The notes under the pieces were generated by a model. The model was not told where the DNA came from, made no database searches, and saw nothing but the letters and a program-made list of their open reading frames with translations. Positions 44,457 through 56,700 of a stretch of 64,000 nt of DNA are shown here, piece by piece. How positions within the stretch are numbered: position 1 is the first letter of the stretch; the number at the start of each line of letters is the position of its first letter. Made by a program: the position numbers and the translations under genes. The stretch is from Rhineura floridana (lineage: Eukaryota; Chordata; Lepidosauria; Squamata; Rhineuridae): NCBI RefSeq assembly GCF_030035675.1, contig NC_084493.1, positions 26,294,203 to 26,358,202 on the forward strand, read 5' to 3'.

Positions 44457-45894
44457 CTAGTAATAATAATAATAAACTTTAATTTATAGGCCGCCTATCT
44501 GGCCAATGGCCACTCTAGGCGGCGTACAATAAAGCACGATAAAATACATGGTAAAATATGATACAATAAAAACAATATAACCAGTACAGCACAATGCAAA
44601 ATTACAATATTTAGTAGAGTTGTCAGTAATACAATTCTGAAGCTAGTTCACCTTAGAAGTCTCAAGTTCATAAAGGCCTGATGGAAAAGCCAAGTCTTCA
44701 GGCCTCGGCGAAATATATATAAGGAAGGGGCATGTCGAAGATCTATTGGGATGGAGTTCCAAATCGTGGGGGCTGCCACAGAGAAGGCCCTCTCCCGAGT
44801 CCTCACCAACCCAATCACTTTAGTTGACGGGACTGAGAGGAGGCCCTGAGTGGCAGATCTTGTAGGGCGGCACAATTTATGACGTTGGAGGTGCTCCATC
44901 AGGTATACTGGGCCGAAACCGTACAGGGATTTATAGGTTAATACCAACACCTTGAATTGAGCCCGGAAAATAACTGGAAGCCAGTGTAGATTGTACAGCA
45001 CTGGGGTAATATGATCATAACGGCGGGTGTTCGTAAGTAGACGAGCCGCCGTATTTTGTACCAGCTGTAATTTCCGGACTGTTTTCAAGGGCAACCCCAC
45101 GTAGAGCGCATTGCAGTAGTCTAAATGAGAGGTGACCAGAGCATGTACTACGAGTGGGAGCTGGTGGACAGGAAGGTAGGGTTGCAGTCTTCGTATGAGA
45201 CGCAATTGACCCCAAGCTGCCCGGCACACCAATGAAACCTGAGCCTCCATGGACAGCTTGGAATCAAGGATCACCCTGAGGCTGCGGACCTGGTCCTTCA
45301 GGGGCAATTTTACCCCATTAAATACCAGGTCAATGTTTCCCAACCCCCCCTTGTCTCCCATGAGCAGTACCTCAGTTTTATCAGGATTCAGCTTTAGCCT
45401 GTTTCTTCCCATCCATCCACTCACGGATTCCAGACACTTGGACATGGTCTCCACAGCAGACTCTGGTGAGGACTTAAATGAGAGGTAGAGCTGAGTGTCA
45501 TCCGCATATTGGTGGCACTGCAGCCCAAACCTCCTGATGATAGCTCCCAGCGGTTTTACATAGATGTTAAATGGCATGGGAGAAAGGATAGAGCCCTGTG
45601 GCACACCGCAATTAAGGGGTAAGGGTCTGAAACCTCATCTCCCAATGCCACCTGCTGGTGCCTATCGGAGAGAAAGGAACGGAACCAGTTTAATACTGTG
45701 CCTCCTATTCCTAATCCCTCCAGACGATCCAGCAAGATACCGTGGTCGACGGTATCAAAAGCCGCTGAGAGAGATCTAGGAGGACAAGAAAGGTGGATTC
45801 TCCCCTATCTAATGCCCTCCTCATATCATCCACCAGAGCGACCAAGGCTGTTTCAGTTCCATGTCCAGTTCTGAAACCCGATTGGTATGGATCT
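44457..45894 (-). mobile_element. L2 (subfamily A) LINE, 5'-truncated
   Basis: A minus-strand copy with RT frame 44648-45604 (318 aa) from [15 protein letters not shown] through [14 protein letters not shown] to LKTWLFHQAFMNL. The upstream part, about 45605-45894, is in another frame after a small indel. The 3' tail is taataataataataa at 44461-44475. It abuts a CR1 scrap and the CR1 at 45963. Confidence 0.9.
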
Positions 45895-45962
45895 AGTGGT
45901 CATCATATCTCGTGGCAGCGACTTCCATAAGTTAGCTATGTGTGGCTTGCAGAAATTCTTTT

Positions 45963-47085
45963 TGATCTGAGCCTCCCCCACAACCTTTTGATTAGCAAAC
46001 TCGTCAAATGCAGACTACATGGAAATACTGTCAGGTGGATTCACATCTGGTTGGAAAACCGTACTCAAAGAGTGGTTGTCGGTGGCTCTGCTTCGGACTG
46101 GAAGGAGGTTTCGAGTGGAGTGCCACAGGGTTCTGTCCTGGGGCCGATACTCTTCAACATTTTTATCAATGACTTAGATGACAGGGTGGAGGGAAGCCTT
46201 ATGAAGTTTGCGGATGATACGAAACTGGGAGGGATAGCTAACACAATGGAAGACAGGTCCAAAGGGACGTGGATAGACTAGAAAATTGGGCTGAAATTAA
46301 TAAAATGAAATTCAATAAAGACAAATGCAGGATTCTGCATTTAGGCCACAAAAACAAAATGCACAGGTACAGGATGGGAAATACCCGGCTTAGCAGTAGT
46401 GCGTGTGAGAAGGACCTTGGAATTGTAGTGGATCGCAAGTTGAACATGACCCAGCAGTGTGATGCTGCGGCAAAAAAGGCAAATGTGGTTTTGGGCTGCA
46501 TAAACAGAGCTATAGTTTCCAGGTAGAGGGAAGTAATAGTCCCACTATATTCTGCATTGGTCAGGCCTCATCTGGAATACTGCGTTCAGTTCTGGGCGCC
46601 TCATTTTAAGAAGGATATAGACAAGTTAGAGCGGGTTCAGAAGAGGGCGATGAGGATGATAGCCGGTATGGAGAACAAGTCTTATGAGGAAAGGTTGAAG
46701 GAACTTGGCATGTTCAGTCTGGTGAAGAGAAGGCTGAGGGGCGACATGATCACACTCTTTAAGTACCTGAAGGGCTGTCACATAGAGGAGGATACAGATT
46801 TGTTCACTGCTGCCCCAGAGGGTAGGACTAGGTCTAATGGTTTTAAGTTGCAGGAGCGTAGATTCAGGTTGGACATTAGAAGGAACTTCTTGACAGTAAG
46901 GGCGGTTCGGCAATGGAACCGACTGCCTAGGGAGGTGGTGGGATCCCCTTCGCTGGATGTCTTCAAGCAGAGTCTGGATAGCTATCTGCGGGAGATGCTC
47001 TAGCTGCGGATTTCCTGCTGTGAGCAGGGGGTTGGACTCGATGGCCTACAAGGCCCCTTCCAACTCTATGATTCTATGATTCTAC
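45963..47085 (+). mobile_element. CR1 LINE 3' part (subfamily A)
   Basis: The forward copy carries RT pieces [35 protein letters not shown] and [10 protein letters not shown], then the full thumb and C-terminus, and ends in the CR1 terminal repeat (ctatgattctatgattct). Its frame is broken near 46255 and stopped near 46526, so three shorter frames (45940-46281, 46269-46526, 46557-47003) cover it. It lies between the convergent 3' ends of CHRNA5 and CHRNA3. Confidence 0.9.
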
Positions 47086-47264
47086 CTGCGAATGATTTCA
47101 TGGGATGACCCAGAGTTTTTGTGTCTTTAAAGGGGAGAACTTCACTGCTGTCACACAATTAATGGAGTTGTTGCAATTATCCACATTGCTATGCTGATGC
47201 AATGCCTTTGGTTGGCTTGGGGCAGTAATTGTAGATTGTGTAAATCTGCATTGCTTTGAAGCTG

Positions 47265-47375
47265 TTGACATAAGAAGAGCCTGCTAGATCAGTCTGAAGG
47301 CCCATCTAGTCCAGCATCCAGTTCTTGCCATGTCCAACCAGATGCCTATGGCAAGCCTGCAAGAAGCCACTCATT
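47265..47375 (-). mobile_element. CR1 (subfamily C) terminal fragment, 3' of CHRNA3
   Basis: The text acataagaagagcctgctag, ggcccatctagtccagcatc and ccaaccagatgcctatggc is a diverged copy of the subfamily C 3' end. Confidence 0.75.
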
Positions 47376-47666
47376 ACGAGCCTCTTACCCACATGTATTG
47401 AAACCTCACTCTAGAAGTGAATATGAGAAGAAAACTCTGGCAGTCTTCCTATACATTAAAATTCTTTAGTCTCATACAATAGTTCAGAACAGTGTTATAT
47501 AAATCACCAGCTTTTACATTTAAATGGAAAGTGGCTGAATCTTCCTGAATGTTTGGGTATCTTCACTCCACTACTGAAAGACACAGAAATAAGTACATCT
47601 AACACAGAGAGCATGTAAGACGCTTGGACAGCAAACAGGAAATGGCTTTTTACAGGTTAGTATCAT

Positions 47667-47795
47667 CTACACTTCATCACCAACCATCAAGGGTTGCAAA
47701 AATAATCCTGCGGTCCCCAGAACACACACAAGAATAAATACCCACAGGAAAATGCGATCAATGACCATGGCAACGTATTTCCAATCATCTTGAGT
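47667..47795 (-). CDS. CHRNA3: CHRNA3 exon 6: TM4 and C-terminus
   Basis: The terminal exon of 43 codons reads [20 protein letters not shown] then [17 protein letters not shown], and finishes VGDEV before TAG at 47667-47669. TM4 is complete and keeps the Arg (VIDRIF) that is Cys in the CHRNA5 copy. I saw no polyadenylation signal that I could assign with confidence downstream. Confidence 0.95.
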   Translation of the reverse strand, partial: TQDDWKYVAMVIDRIFLWVFILVCVLGTAGLFLQPLMVGDEV

Positions 47796-50700
47796 CTGGA
47801 AAATACAAACAGAACATTTTATTGATTTAAGTATAGCTGTGTATTTTATAAGCCTACTGTGGTAGTGTGAAAGTTTTAACACGTTATCTTGCATATAATA
47901 TATGTGGTTTGATATCACAAAATCAAGCATGGTTGGACTGATAATGCAGTGCGTGAAACCTTTCTCTTTACTCATCAATCAGGTAGGTAAGGAATTAGGT
48001 GTGACTTCATGTGCTTCATATTTACCCAAAATTTGGATTTTCTTGTGTGTGTCCATGTCCCGTACTTAAATGCATTTTGCATTTATATATGTTTCTTGCA
48101 TATGCACTCACCTCTTTCTTCCCTGTCTCTTGTCTTGAGAGAACATATGTGAAGCATTTTAAAATAGCACTATCGGAAGGCTTGTTATGGTGTTGGAGTA
48201 ATGCTGGATGTTTGCCCCATGCCATGGAAGGGAGGGTGGTCCATTTCAAAATTTTGCTTTTGACATGAGTGGGTCTCTAAATAACTGCAGCATCGAGGCC
48301 ACAGACTAAGAATGCTGTTCATTAGCTCACTAATCACCCTTTTGATGAGAATGGCAGATGCCCCTGCTTGTGAGTTTCCTAGAAGAGTTGCTAACTTGTC
48401 TGAGGTTAAATGTTATTTAAAAAGCAATAAACCTGGTCCAAAACAGCAAACAGATGGTCAAGTTCGTATATTCAGGATGTCTCTCATACCTAGTTCTTGA
48501 GGTGAGACACTTTGGACTAGGGTGTACGACTTCAGAATGCAGGAAACAGTTCAATACTGTTCCAAACAAATTCAGGAAGAGTTCCGAAGATTTATCTGCA
48601 GAGATTTTTTATTACTCTACCATACAAATAATCTAAGCTGTCATGATTGAGGAAAACTCATAGCCCAGTGGCAGAGCACATGTTTTGCATGCAGAAGGTC
48701 CCAAGTTTGATCCCTGGCATCTCATAACAAAAGCCATTTGGTGTCAGACCAAAAGCTTATCTAGTCCAGCATCCTGTTCTCAGTGTGGCCACAATCAGTT
48801 GCGGATGGGAAGAGCACAAGCAGGATAGGATGGGTGCAGTAGCACTTTCACCATTTGTGTTCCCCGGCAACTGGTATTCAAAGATATACTGTCTACAGTA
48901 CTGAAAGCAATACAAGTTCTAGTATCAGTGACTAGTGCCTGGAGTTGGTGAGTGGCTTGATGGGAAGGAATAAGCTGAAGCTGAACCCTGACAAAACAGG
49001 TACTGTTTGTGGGAGACAAAAGAAGGTTGGGGGATGTTAACTTGGTGCTTAATGGGGTACAATTGCCCCTGAAAAACCAAGTCCACAGCCTGGGGGTCAT
49101 TCTTGACTCCCAGCTGTCCATGGAGGCTCAGGTCTCGGCTGTATCAATTCCATCTAATACGAAGGCTGCGCCGCTACCTTCCAAACCATCTGCTCTCATT
49201 GGTGGTACATGCCCTGGTCTCCTCTCGCCTAGACTACTGTAATGCGCTCTATGTGGGGTTACCCTTGAAAATGGTCCAAAAGCTGCAACTGGTACAGAAT
49301 GTGGCAGCTCACCTGATTAAGGGTAGCTGCCGGCAAGACCACATCACTCCAGTGCTGAAGGAGTTGCACTGGTTACCAGTTGCTACCCAGGCCCAATTCA
49401 AGGTGTTGGTTTTGACCTTTAAAACCCTGCACGGTTTCGGCCCAGTCTATCTGGAAGAGCGCCTCCAGCATCATCAACGTTGCCGCCCAACAAGATCAGC
49501 CTCAAAAGACCTTATCTCCATCCCACCAGTTAAAACAGCTAGACTGGTGAGAACTAGGGAGAGGGCTTTTTCAATCGTGGCACCCACTCTGTGGAACTCC
49601 CTCCCAAATGACATCCGCCATGCCCCCTCCATGATGAGCTTCCGCCGGACCTTGAAAACCTGGCTCTTCAGGCAGGCTTTTGGGGCGGGTTAGGTTTTAG
49701 TGTTATTGTTGGGATTTTAAGGTATTAATGTGAATTATATGTTTTTATGTTGTACGTCGCCCAGAGTGGCTGGTAAGCCAGCCAGATGGGCGACTAATAA
49801 ATTTAATAAATAAATAAATAAAATAAAATTATCCTTCGTTGAATTTCTCCAACCCTCTTTGAAAGCTATCCAAGCTGCTAGCCATCAGTACATCTTGGAG
49901 TGAATTCCATAAGTACTGTGTGATGAAATACATCTTCAGTTAAAGGAAATGAGTTTTAAGTGATGGGAAAACCCAGAGTCTGAGATGGTGGAGAACCCTG
50001 GTGTTTGACTTAGTATACGATGTATAAGTGTTTGACTTAGTAAAAGATGTTTAGTATAAGTGTTTGACTTAGGGCTCATCCAGACGACTGCAAAATGTGT
50101 GACATGCCCGCTATGTATGTTCATTATTTTTCGGTCATCCAAATGACGTCTCGCACTGTTATGCATTTTCGCGGGTTAAATCCGCTCCTTGCAATACGAT
50201 TTGCTGTTTAAAATCGGGAATCATCCGCTGTGCCTTCAGGAGTTAGGATGCAATACCTCTGGGTGAGATCTGCAATGCACAGCAAGCAAGAAAGGGTGGT
50301 GGTAGTCGGTTTCACGCCTGCCTCCCAAAGCCTTGTCAATTTCATTCTACTTGCTGGGGTTTTTGCTTCAAATCAGAAAAGCATACATTCATTTAAGTGT
50401 AATATCGCAAATGCAAACAAGAGAAGAGCTTCTGGTCGGTTTCAAGCCTGCTCCGGAAAGCTTTGTCAGTTTCATTCTCCCTTGGAAGGAAAGGGAGAAT
50501 GAGGGGGGGTGACATGTTTCTTGCTTTTTTGGAGAAATAAGTGCATTGCCAGCGTGTGTATCTCCTTAAATGGATCCCCAAGAGTTAAACAACTTTCGCC
50601 CAGTCTCTAATTTGCCATTTTTGGGCAAGGTGATTGAGCGCGTGGTGGCCAAACAGCTACAGACACACTTGGATGAAGCAGATTATCTAGATCCATTCCA

Positions 50701-53700
50701 ATCAGGCTTCAGGACTTGACATGGAACTGAAACAGCCTTGGTCGCCCTGGTGGATGATATGAGGAGGGCATTGGATAGAGGAGAATATACCTTCCTCATC
50801 CTCCTGGATCTCTCAGCGGCTTTTGATACCGTCGACCACGGTATCCTTTTAGATCGCCTGGGGGGATTAGGAATAGGGGGCACTGTCTTATGATGGCTCC
50901 GTTCCTATCTCTCAGACAGACATCAACGGGTGACATTGGGGGATGAAGTTTCAGACCCTTGGCCTCTCAATTGTGGAGTGCCACAGGGATCTATCCTCTC
51001 CCCCATGCTATTCAACATCTATGTAAAGCCGCTGGGAGCCATCATCAGGAGATTTGGGCTGCAGTGTCACCAATATGCGGATGACACTCAGCTCTATCTC
51101 TCATTCAAGTCCTCACCAGAGTTGGCTGTGGATACCATGTGCAAGTGCCTGGATTCCGTAAGTGAACGGATGGAAAGGAATAGGCTGAAACTGAACCCCG
51201 ACAAGACCGAGGTGTTGCTCGTGGGAGACAAGAGAAGGTTGGGAGACATTGACCTGGTGTTTAATGGGGTAAGATTAACCCTGAAAGACCAGGTCCGCAG
51301 CCTTGGGGTCATTCTTGACTCCCAGCTGTCCATGGAGGCTCAGGTCTCAGCAGTGAGCCGGGCGGCTTGGTATCAATTACATCTGATACGGAGGCTGCAA
51401 CCCTACCTTCCTGTTCATCTGCTCCCACGGGTGATACATGCCCTGGTCTCCTCTCGCCTAGACTACTGTAATGCGCTCTACGTGGGGTTACCCTTGAAGA
51501 CGGTCCGGAAATTACAGCTGATACAGAATGCGGCGGCGCGCTTGATTAAGAATAGCCATCGCCGTGATCATATCACCCCAGTATTAGTAGATCTACGCTG
51601 GTTACCAGTTTTTTACCGGGCCCAATTCAAGGTGTTGGTGTTGACCTTCAAAGCCCTATATGGTTCCGGCCCAGTTTATCTGAAGGAGCACCTCCAGCAT
51701 CACCAATTATGCCGCCTGACAAGATCAGCCGCACAAGACCTTCTTTCGGTCCCATCAGCTAAAACAGCTAGGCTGGTGCGGACCAGAGAGAGGGCATTTT
51801 CTATTGTGGCTCCCGCCCTCTGGAATTCCCTTCCTTTCGACCTTCGCCATACCCCCTCCCTGACAGGTTTCCACCGGGCCTTGAAGACCTGGCTATTCAG
51901 GCAGGCCTATGGGGTCTCCGGGGATGGGTCAGTTTTTAATGTTGTTTAGTTTAATGCTGTTTAATTTTAATTATTGTATTTTGGGTTTTATATTGTATTT
52001 TATTGTGGCAATGTACGTCGCCTAGAGTGGTCGTTCAGTCGGCCAGATAGGCGACTCACAAATAAAATTTTATTTTATTATTATTATTATTAAATATCAA
52101 TAAAGGCAGAAAAGCATACATTCCTTTAAGTGTAATATCGCAAATGCAAACAAGAAAAGGGCTTCTGGTCGGTTTCAAGCCTGCTCTGGAAAGGTTTGTC
52201 AATTTCATTCTCCATGGGAAGGCAGGCGTGAAACCGACCAGCAGCCTTTCCTTCAGAGGCGAGAACTCCTTAACAGCCATATTGTGCTTCGTTACAAAGG
52301 GGGAGAGGAGCATACATAATTGTTTTGCTGACCAATTGGTTGATAGGGGGAGGTTTTAGAGGCGGAGCTTGGAAAAAATGAAAAGAATGTGGGGGTCTTA
52401 CCACTGCGTGTGCGGGTGCAAAAAAGCATTTTTTTTTACTTGGGAAAGAGTGAACTAAAAGGCAAAGTGAGGACTATCAGATGACAAACCGAATATGGAA
52501 ACCGTGGATTATCCCGCTCCGTTTGGATAAGCCCTTAGTATAAGATGGCTTCCTTTTGTTCTCTGACCACTGCTATCTGAAGTTGAACTCTCCAGGCCCA
52601 CAGGTTTATTGCCTGACTGTACCAAGCATCTGCATCACCACCCTTTAAAGCAGGGCAGGGAAGCCTGTGACCCTCTAGAAGTTGCTGGACTACAACTCCC
52701 ATCATCCCTGACCATTGGCCATGCTGGCTGGGGCTGAAGGGAATTGGAATTCAGCAGCATCTGGAGGGCCAAAGGTTCCCCAGACCTGATTAGAATATGG
52801 TGCAACATTAGTTGACTAACGAATAAAATTTGCCCATACCTCCTTGGCTTCATTCTGCAATCTCATGTTTTCTGCAATGTATTTAACACTCTCAATTGCA
52901 TCTCTCATTTCTGGTGATATCAGTGAAGATGAAAGCAGAGCATCTACAGATTCAGAACTGGAGTTCTGGGTCAGGTTGCTGTTCACCTTGACGTATTTTA
53001 TGTGTTGATGCTGGCACCAAGCACAGGCCAAATCCTCACATGGGAAGCTGTCTTTGTAGCACCTGGTCTCTGAGCCACCAAAGCAGTTTAAGTGGGAGAA
53101 CTCAGTATTGTAAGATTGCTTTTGCTTTTGGCTGTCATCACCCTCTTCACTGGTGGGCCTGGTCATAAACATGATCCTGGGGAGAAAGTTTAGGAAAATG
53201 TTTTTCACCCACTTGGGCATGGTGTGTGTCCTTGGTGTTCTATAGTGCACATTAAGCACAAAGACTGTGATGACTATAGAGAGAGTTACAAATATCATGG
53301 TGAAGAGGAGATATTCCCCAATCAGTGGGATCACCAGGGAGGTAGAAGGAATAGTCTCTGTTATCACCAGCAGGAACACAGTTAAGGATAAAAGGACCGA
53401 TATGCACAATGTTACTTTCTCACCACAGTCCGAAGGTAGATAAAACACCAACACAGTCAAAAAAGAGATCAAGAGACATGGGATAATCATATTGATGGTA
53501 TAAAATAAGGGCAGCCGCCTGATATAAAGGGAATAGGTGATGTCTGGATACACGGCTTCGCAGCAGTTGTACGTGATGTCATGTTTATAGCCCAGTGCAT
53601 TAATAACGGCCCACTCTCCACTTTCCCAGTAGTCCTTGAGGTTCATAGCAGAGCCAACTAGAACCAAGTCTATCTCAGCTTTGTCATAGGACCAGGAGCC

Positions 53701-56700
53701 AAATTTCATGGTGCAGTTCTGGTAATCAAATGGGAAGTAGGTGACATCTATTTTACACGAGCTCTTAAAAATAGCCGGTGGCATCCAAGTTACGTTTCCG
53801 GTGTAATTCAGCAATGCCTTGGTTTTGTCATCCACCTGGAAGTCTCCAACAGCACTAGGGGAGGGAGGGGAAAAGCAGTAAACTCATCATGCTGTTCATC
53901 TAGTCAAGTAATTTCTATGTACTCACAGTGGGGAGCTAATTAACAGTGGTCTACTTTACAGACTTGTTAAGGATTTTCTGAGGAAAAAATAGGCAGGCAC
54001 TTAGGAAAAGTATTAATTCTGAGAAATCGGGAGGACCTGATGCAACTGTAGTTTACTCAAGTATACCTGCACTGAAGCATGACCCTTAGCAGATTAGCCA
54101 ACTACAAGCACAGAATAATGGAGTTGGAAGGGGCCTATATGGTCATCAAGTCCAACCCCCTGGTCAATGCAGAACTCCAAATTAAAGCATACTGACAGGT
54201 GCTGTCCAGTTGCCTCTTTAATGCCTCCAGTGTTGGAGAACCCACCACCTCCTTAGGTAATAGATTCCATTGTTGTACTGCTCTAACAGTTAGGAAGTTT
54301 TTCCTGATGTTCAGTCAAAATCTGGCTTCCTGTAACTTGAGCCCATTATTCTGTGTCCTGCACTCTGGGATAATTAAGAAGAGATCCTGGTCCTCCTCTG
54401 TGTGACAACCTTTCAAGTACTTTGAGTGCTATCATATCTCCCCCCAGTTTTCTCTTCTCAAGGCTAAACATGCCCAGTTCTGTCAGAGCTTTGTTTCCAG
54501 TCCCCTGATCATCCTCATTGCCCTCCTTTGAACCCGTTCCAGTTTGTCTACATCCTTTTTAAAGTGTGGTGTCCAGAACTGGTTGCAGTATTCAAGATGA
54601 GGCCTAACCAGTGCTGAATAGAGGGGAACCAATACTTCATGCGATTTGGAAACTATAGTTCATGCTACAGAGTGCTATGAACAAAGAGCAGGACACATCC
54701 ATATACAGAGTGCTGAGCAGTGATGGGGAAGATATTTGATGCAGTTTGCATTTTTGATGCTTTCCAAAACAATGTAAGAACTGAAAAGCAGCCTTCAAAA
54801 TTCACACTTATCTGAATTTTGCAATGCAGTTCTCCAACTGAACGCTATTCACAAAAATGCATAGATTAGGGGAAAGTGTGCATAAAATAACAGACAAAAA
54901 TGCATTATATTCATGATTATATTCATGATCTCTGCTATGCCCCTTCAATAATGAGCTTCCGCCAGACATTAAAGACCTGGTTTTTCAGACAAGCCTTTGG
55001 GTTGGGTTAAGTTTTTACTGTCGGGTTTTTTATATTTTAATATTGTAATGTGTAATGTATTTTACTTGTACGTCACCCAGAGTGGCTGGACAACCAGCGA
55101 GATGGGCGACTAATAAATATAATATAATAATAATAATATTAGGAGAAGTTGCTTGCCAAAAATGTGTACATCGGTCAAAACTGCACCCAGAAATGTGTTT
55201 ATTTGGAGAAATTCACACTAAAATGCTAATAAAAGAGATGAGGATTTTAAAAAAAGAATATCGCAAATTGAGGTAGAAATGTGGAGAACTGAGTATAAGA
55301 TTGGGAAAATGAGAAACAGAGAACCAAAACTGACAGATTCTCCCATTCCTGAATTGATTTAACATATCTAACAGATCACACAAGGGGCTTATCCACATGG
55401 GAGCATTAGTTCGTGTAAAAGACACTTTTAAAAATTCTGTTTTCAATGTGCAGCATCCACAGCAAGGGCTCAATTCCAGCTGCAAACACATTGTTTTCTA
55501 TTCACACTGGGATCAATCCCAGTAGGGATTAGGTTAGGTAGGGGCTGATTGTTGCAGAGCGCCGGAAGTTGCTTCTCAGCCCTCAGGAAACAAAATGAAC
55601 GAAGGGAGAAAGAGGGAGTGAGTGTGGAGAGGGGAACAATTGACACACCCACATAAAAGCATTGGGGCAAAGCCCCCCAAGGAAGAGCACAGCACAATTG
55701 AGACAGGTTTTTCTTCCCTTTTCATATTATCAGAGGATTGGGTGAGTACAGATTTATAGGGGGGAAACTTCGTGATAGCTTCTGTTTGCCAGTAATGTGA
55801 TGTGAACCATGAAAATTAAAAGGAAATGTGAGAAGCACAAAACACACACTAAACCACCGTGTAGATGAGCCCAAGGTGACTAATATAGATTAAATAAATA
55901 AATAAATACATAACAATTTTGTTAATGGCAATTTCATTAAGAAAAGAAAAAAGAAGGAAAGAAACTTGTCGGCTCACATTAACAAAACATTTAAACATCT
56001 AGGCATCCACTTAATTTATACATGCATATAGATCAATATATGTCATGCAAATACATATCCAGACAAATAAATAATAGCAAGAATAAATAAATGTGATCCG
56101 CCTTGTTAGTCTGCTTGCACACAACTTACTGGTTCTTTTGGGTTGGTTGGGTTGCCCAAATTGTCTCCTGCACTAGTTAGTTTCTTTTCCATGATTGCCT
56201 CCCCCTCCCCACTCTAGCACTGTAGCCACAGAGAAGTTGCCACCTGGATCAGTTATCTGAACTTGATCCTGCTTGTACCCCCCGCCAGTGACTATTAACA
56301 TTTTAAAACTCTGTACGTGGATTGCTTGAATGCAATTAGCCTCATGTCTAACTTGGTCCTATCTGTCAGATGTTTGGGAAACATTGCCCTAGAGGGATAG
56401 CAGTTCTGCAGGGTGGTACATACAGCCTCTTCCCCAATGATTCCCAGTGTCTACTGAATGGATTCAATTAGTGTCCCAATGTGGAGGTCAGGGTTAATGG
56501 GCAGCCATTTTCCAGCAGTGATTACGGTAAAGCTTTTATGGGAAGCTAGCAGATTAGAAATGTAATACTACCTCTGTCTTGCTCCATTCCAAATTCATTA
56601 CACAGTCTTAATTTCATTTCTTCAATTCAGTAGAAGTCACCATGTTAGAGCAACAGTGGAGGGAAAGGGTTGAGATTTGTCTACAGTAATTGTATGTCTG

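Noticed and set aside
48662-48735. A functional tRNA gene
   Set aside because: Box A/B are recognisable but the cloverleaf is imperfect and the 3' side is CR1-like repeat, so it is a SINE head.
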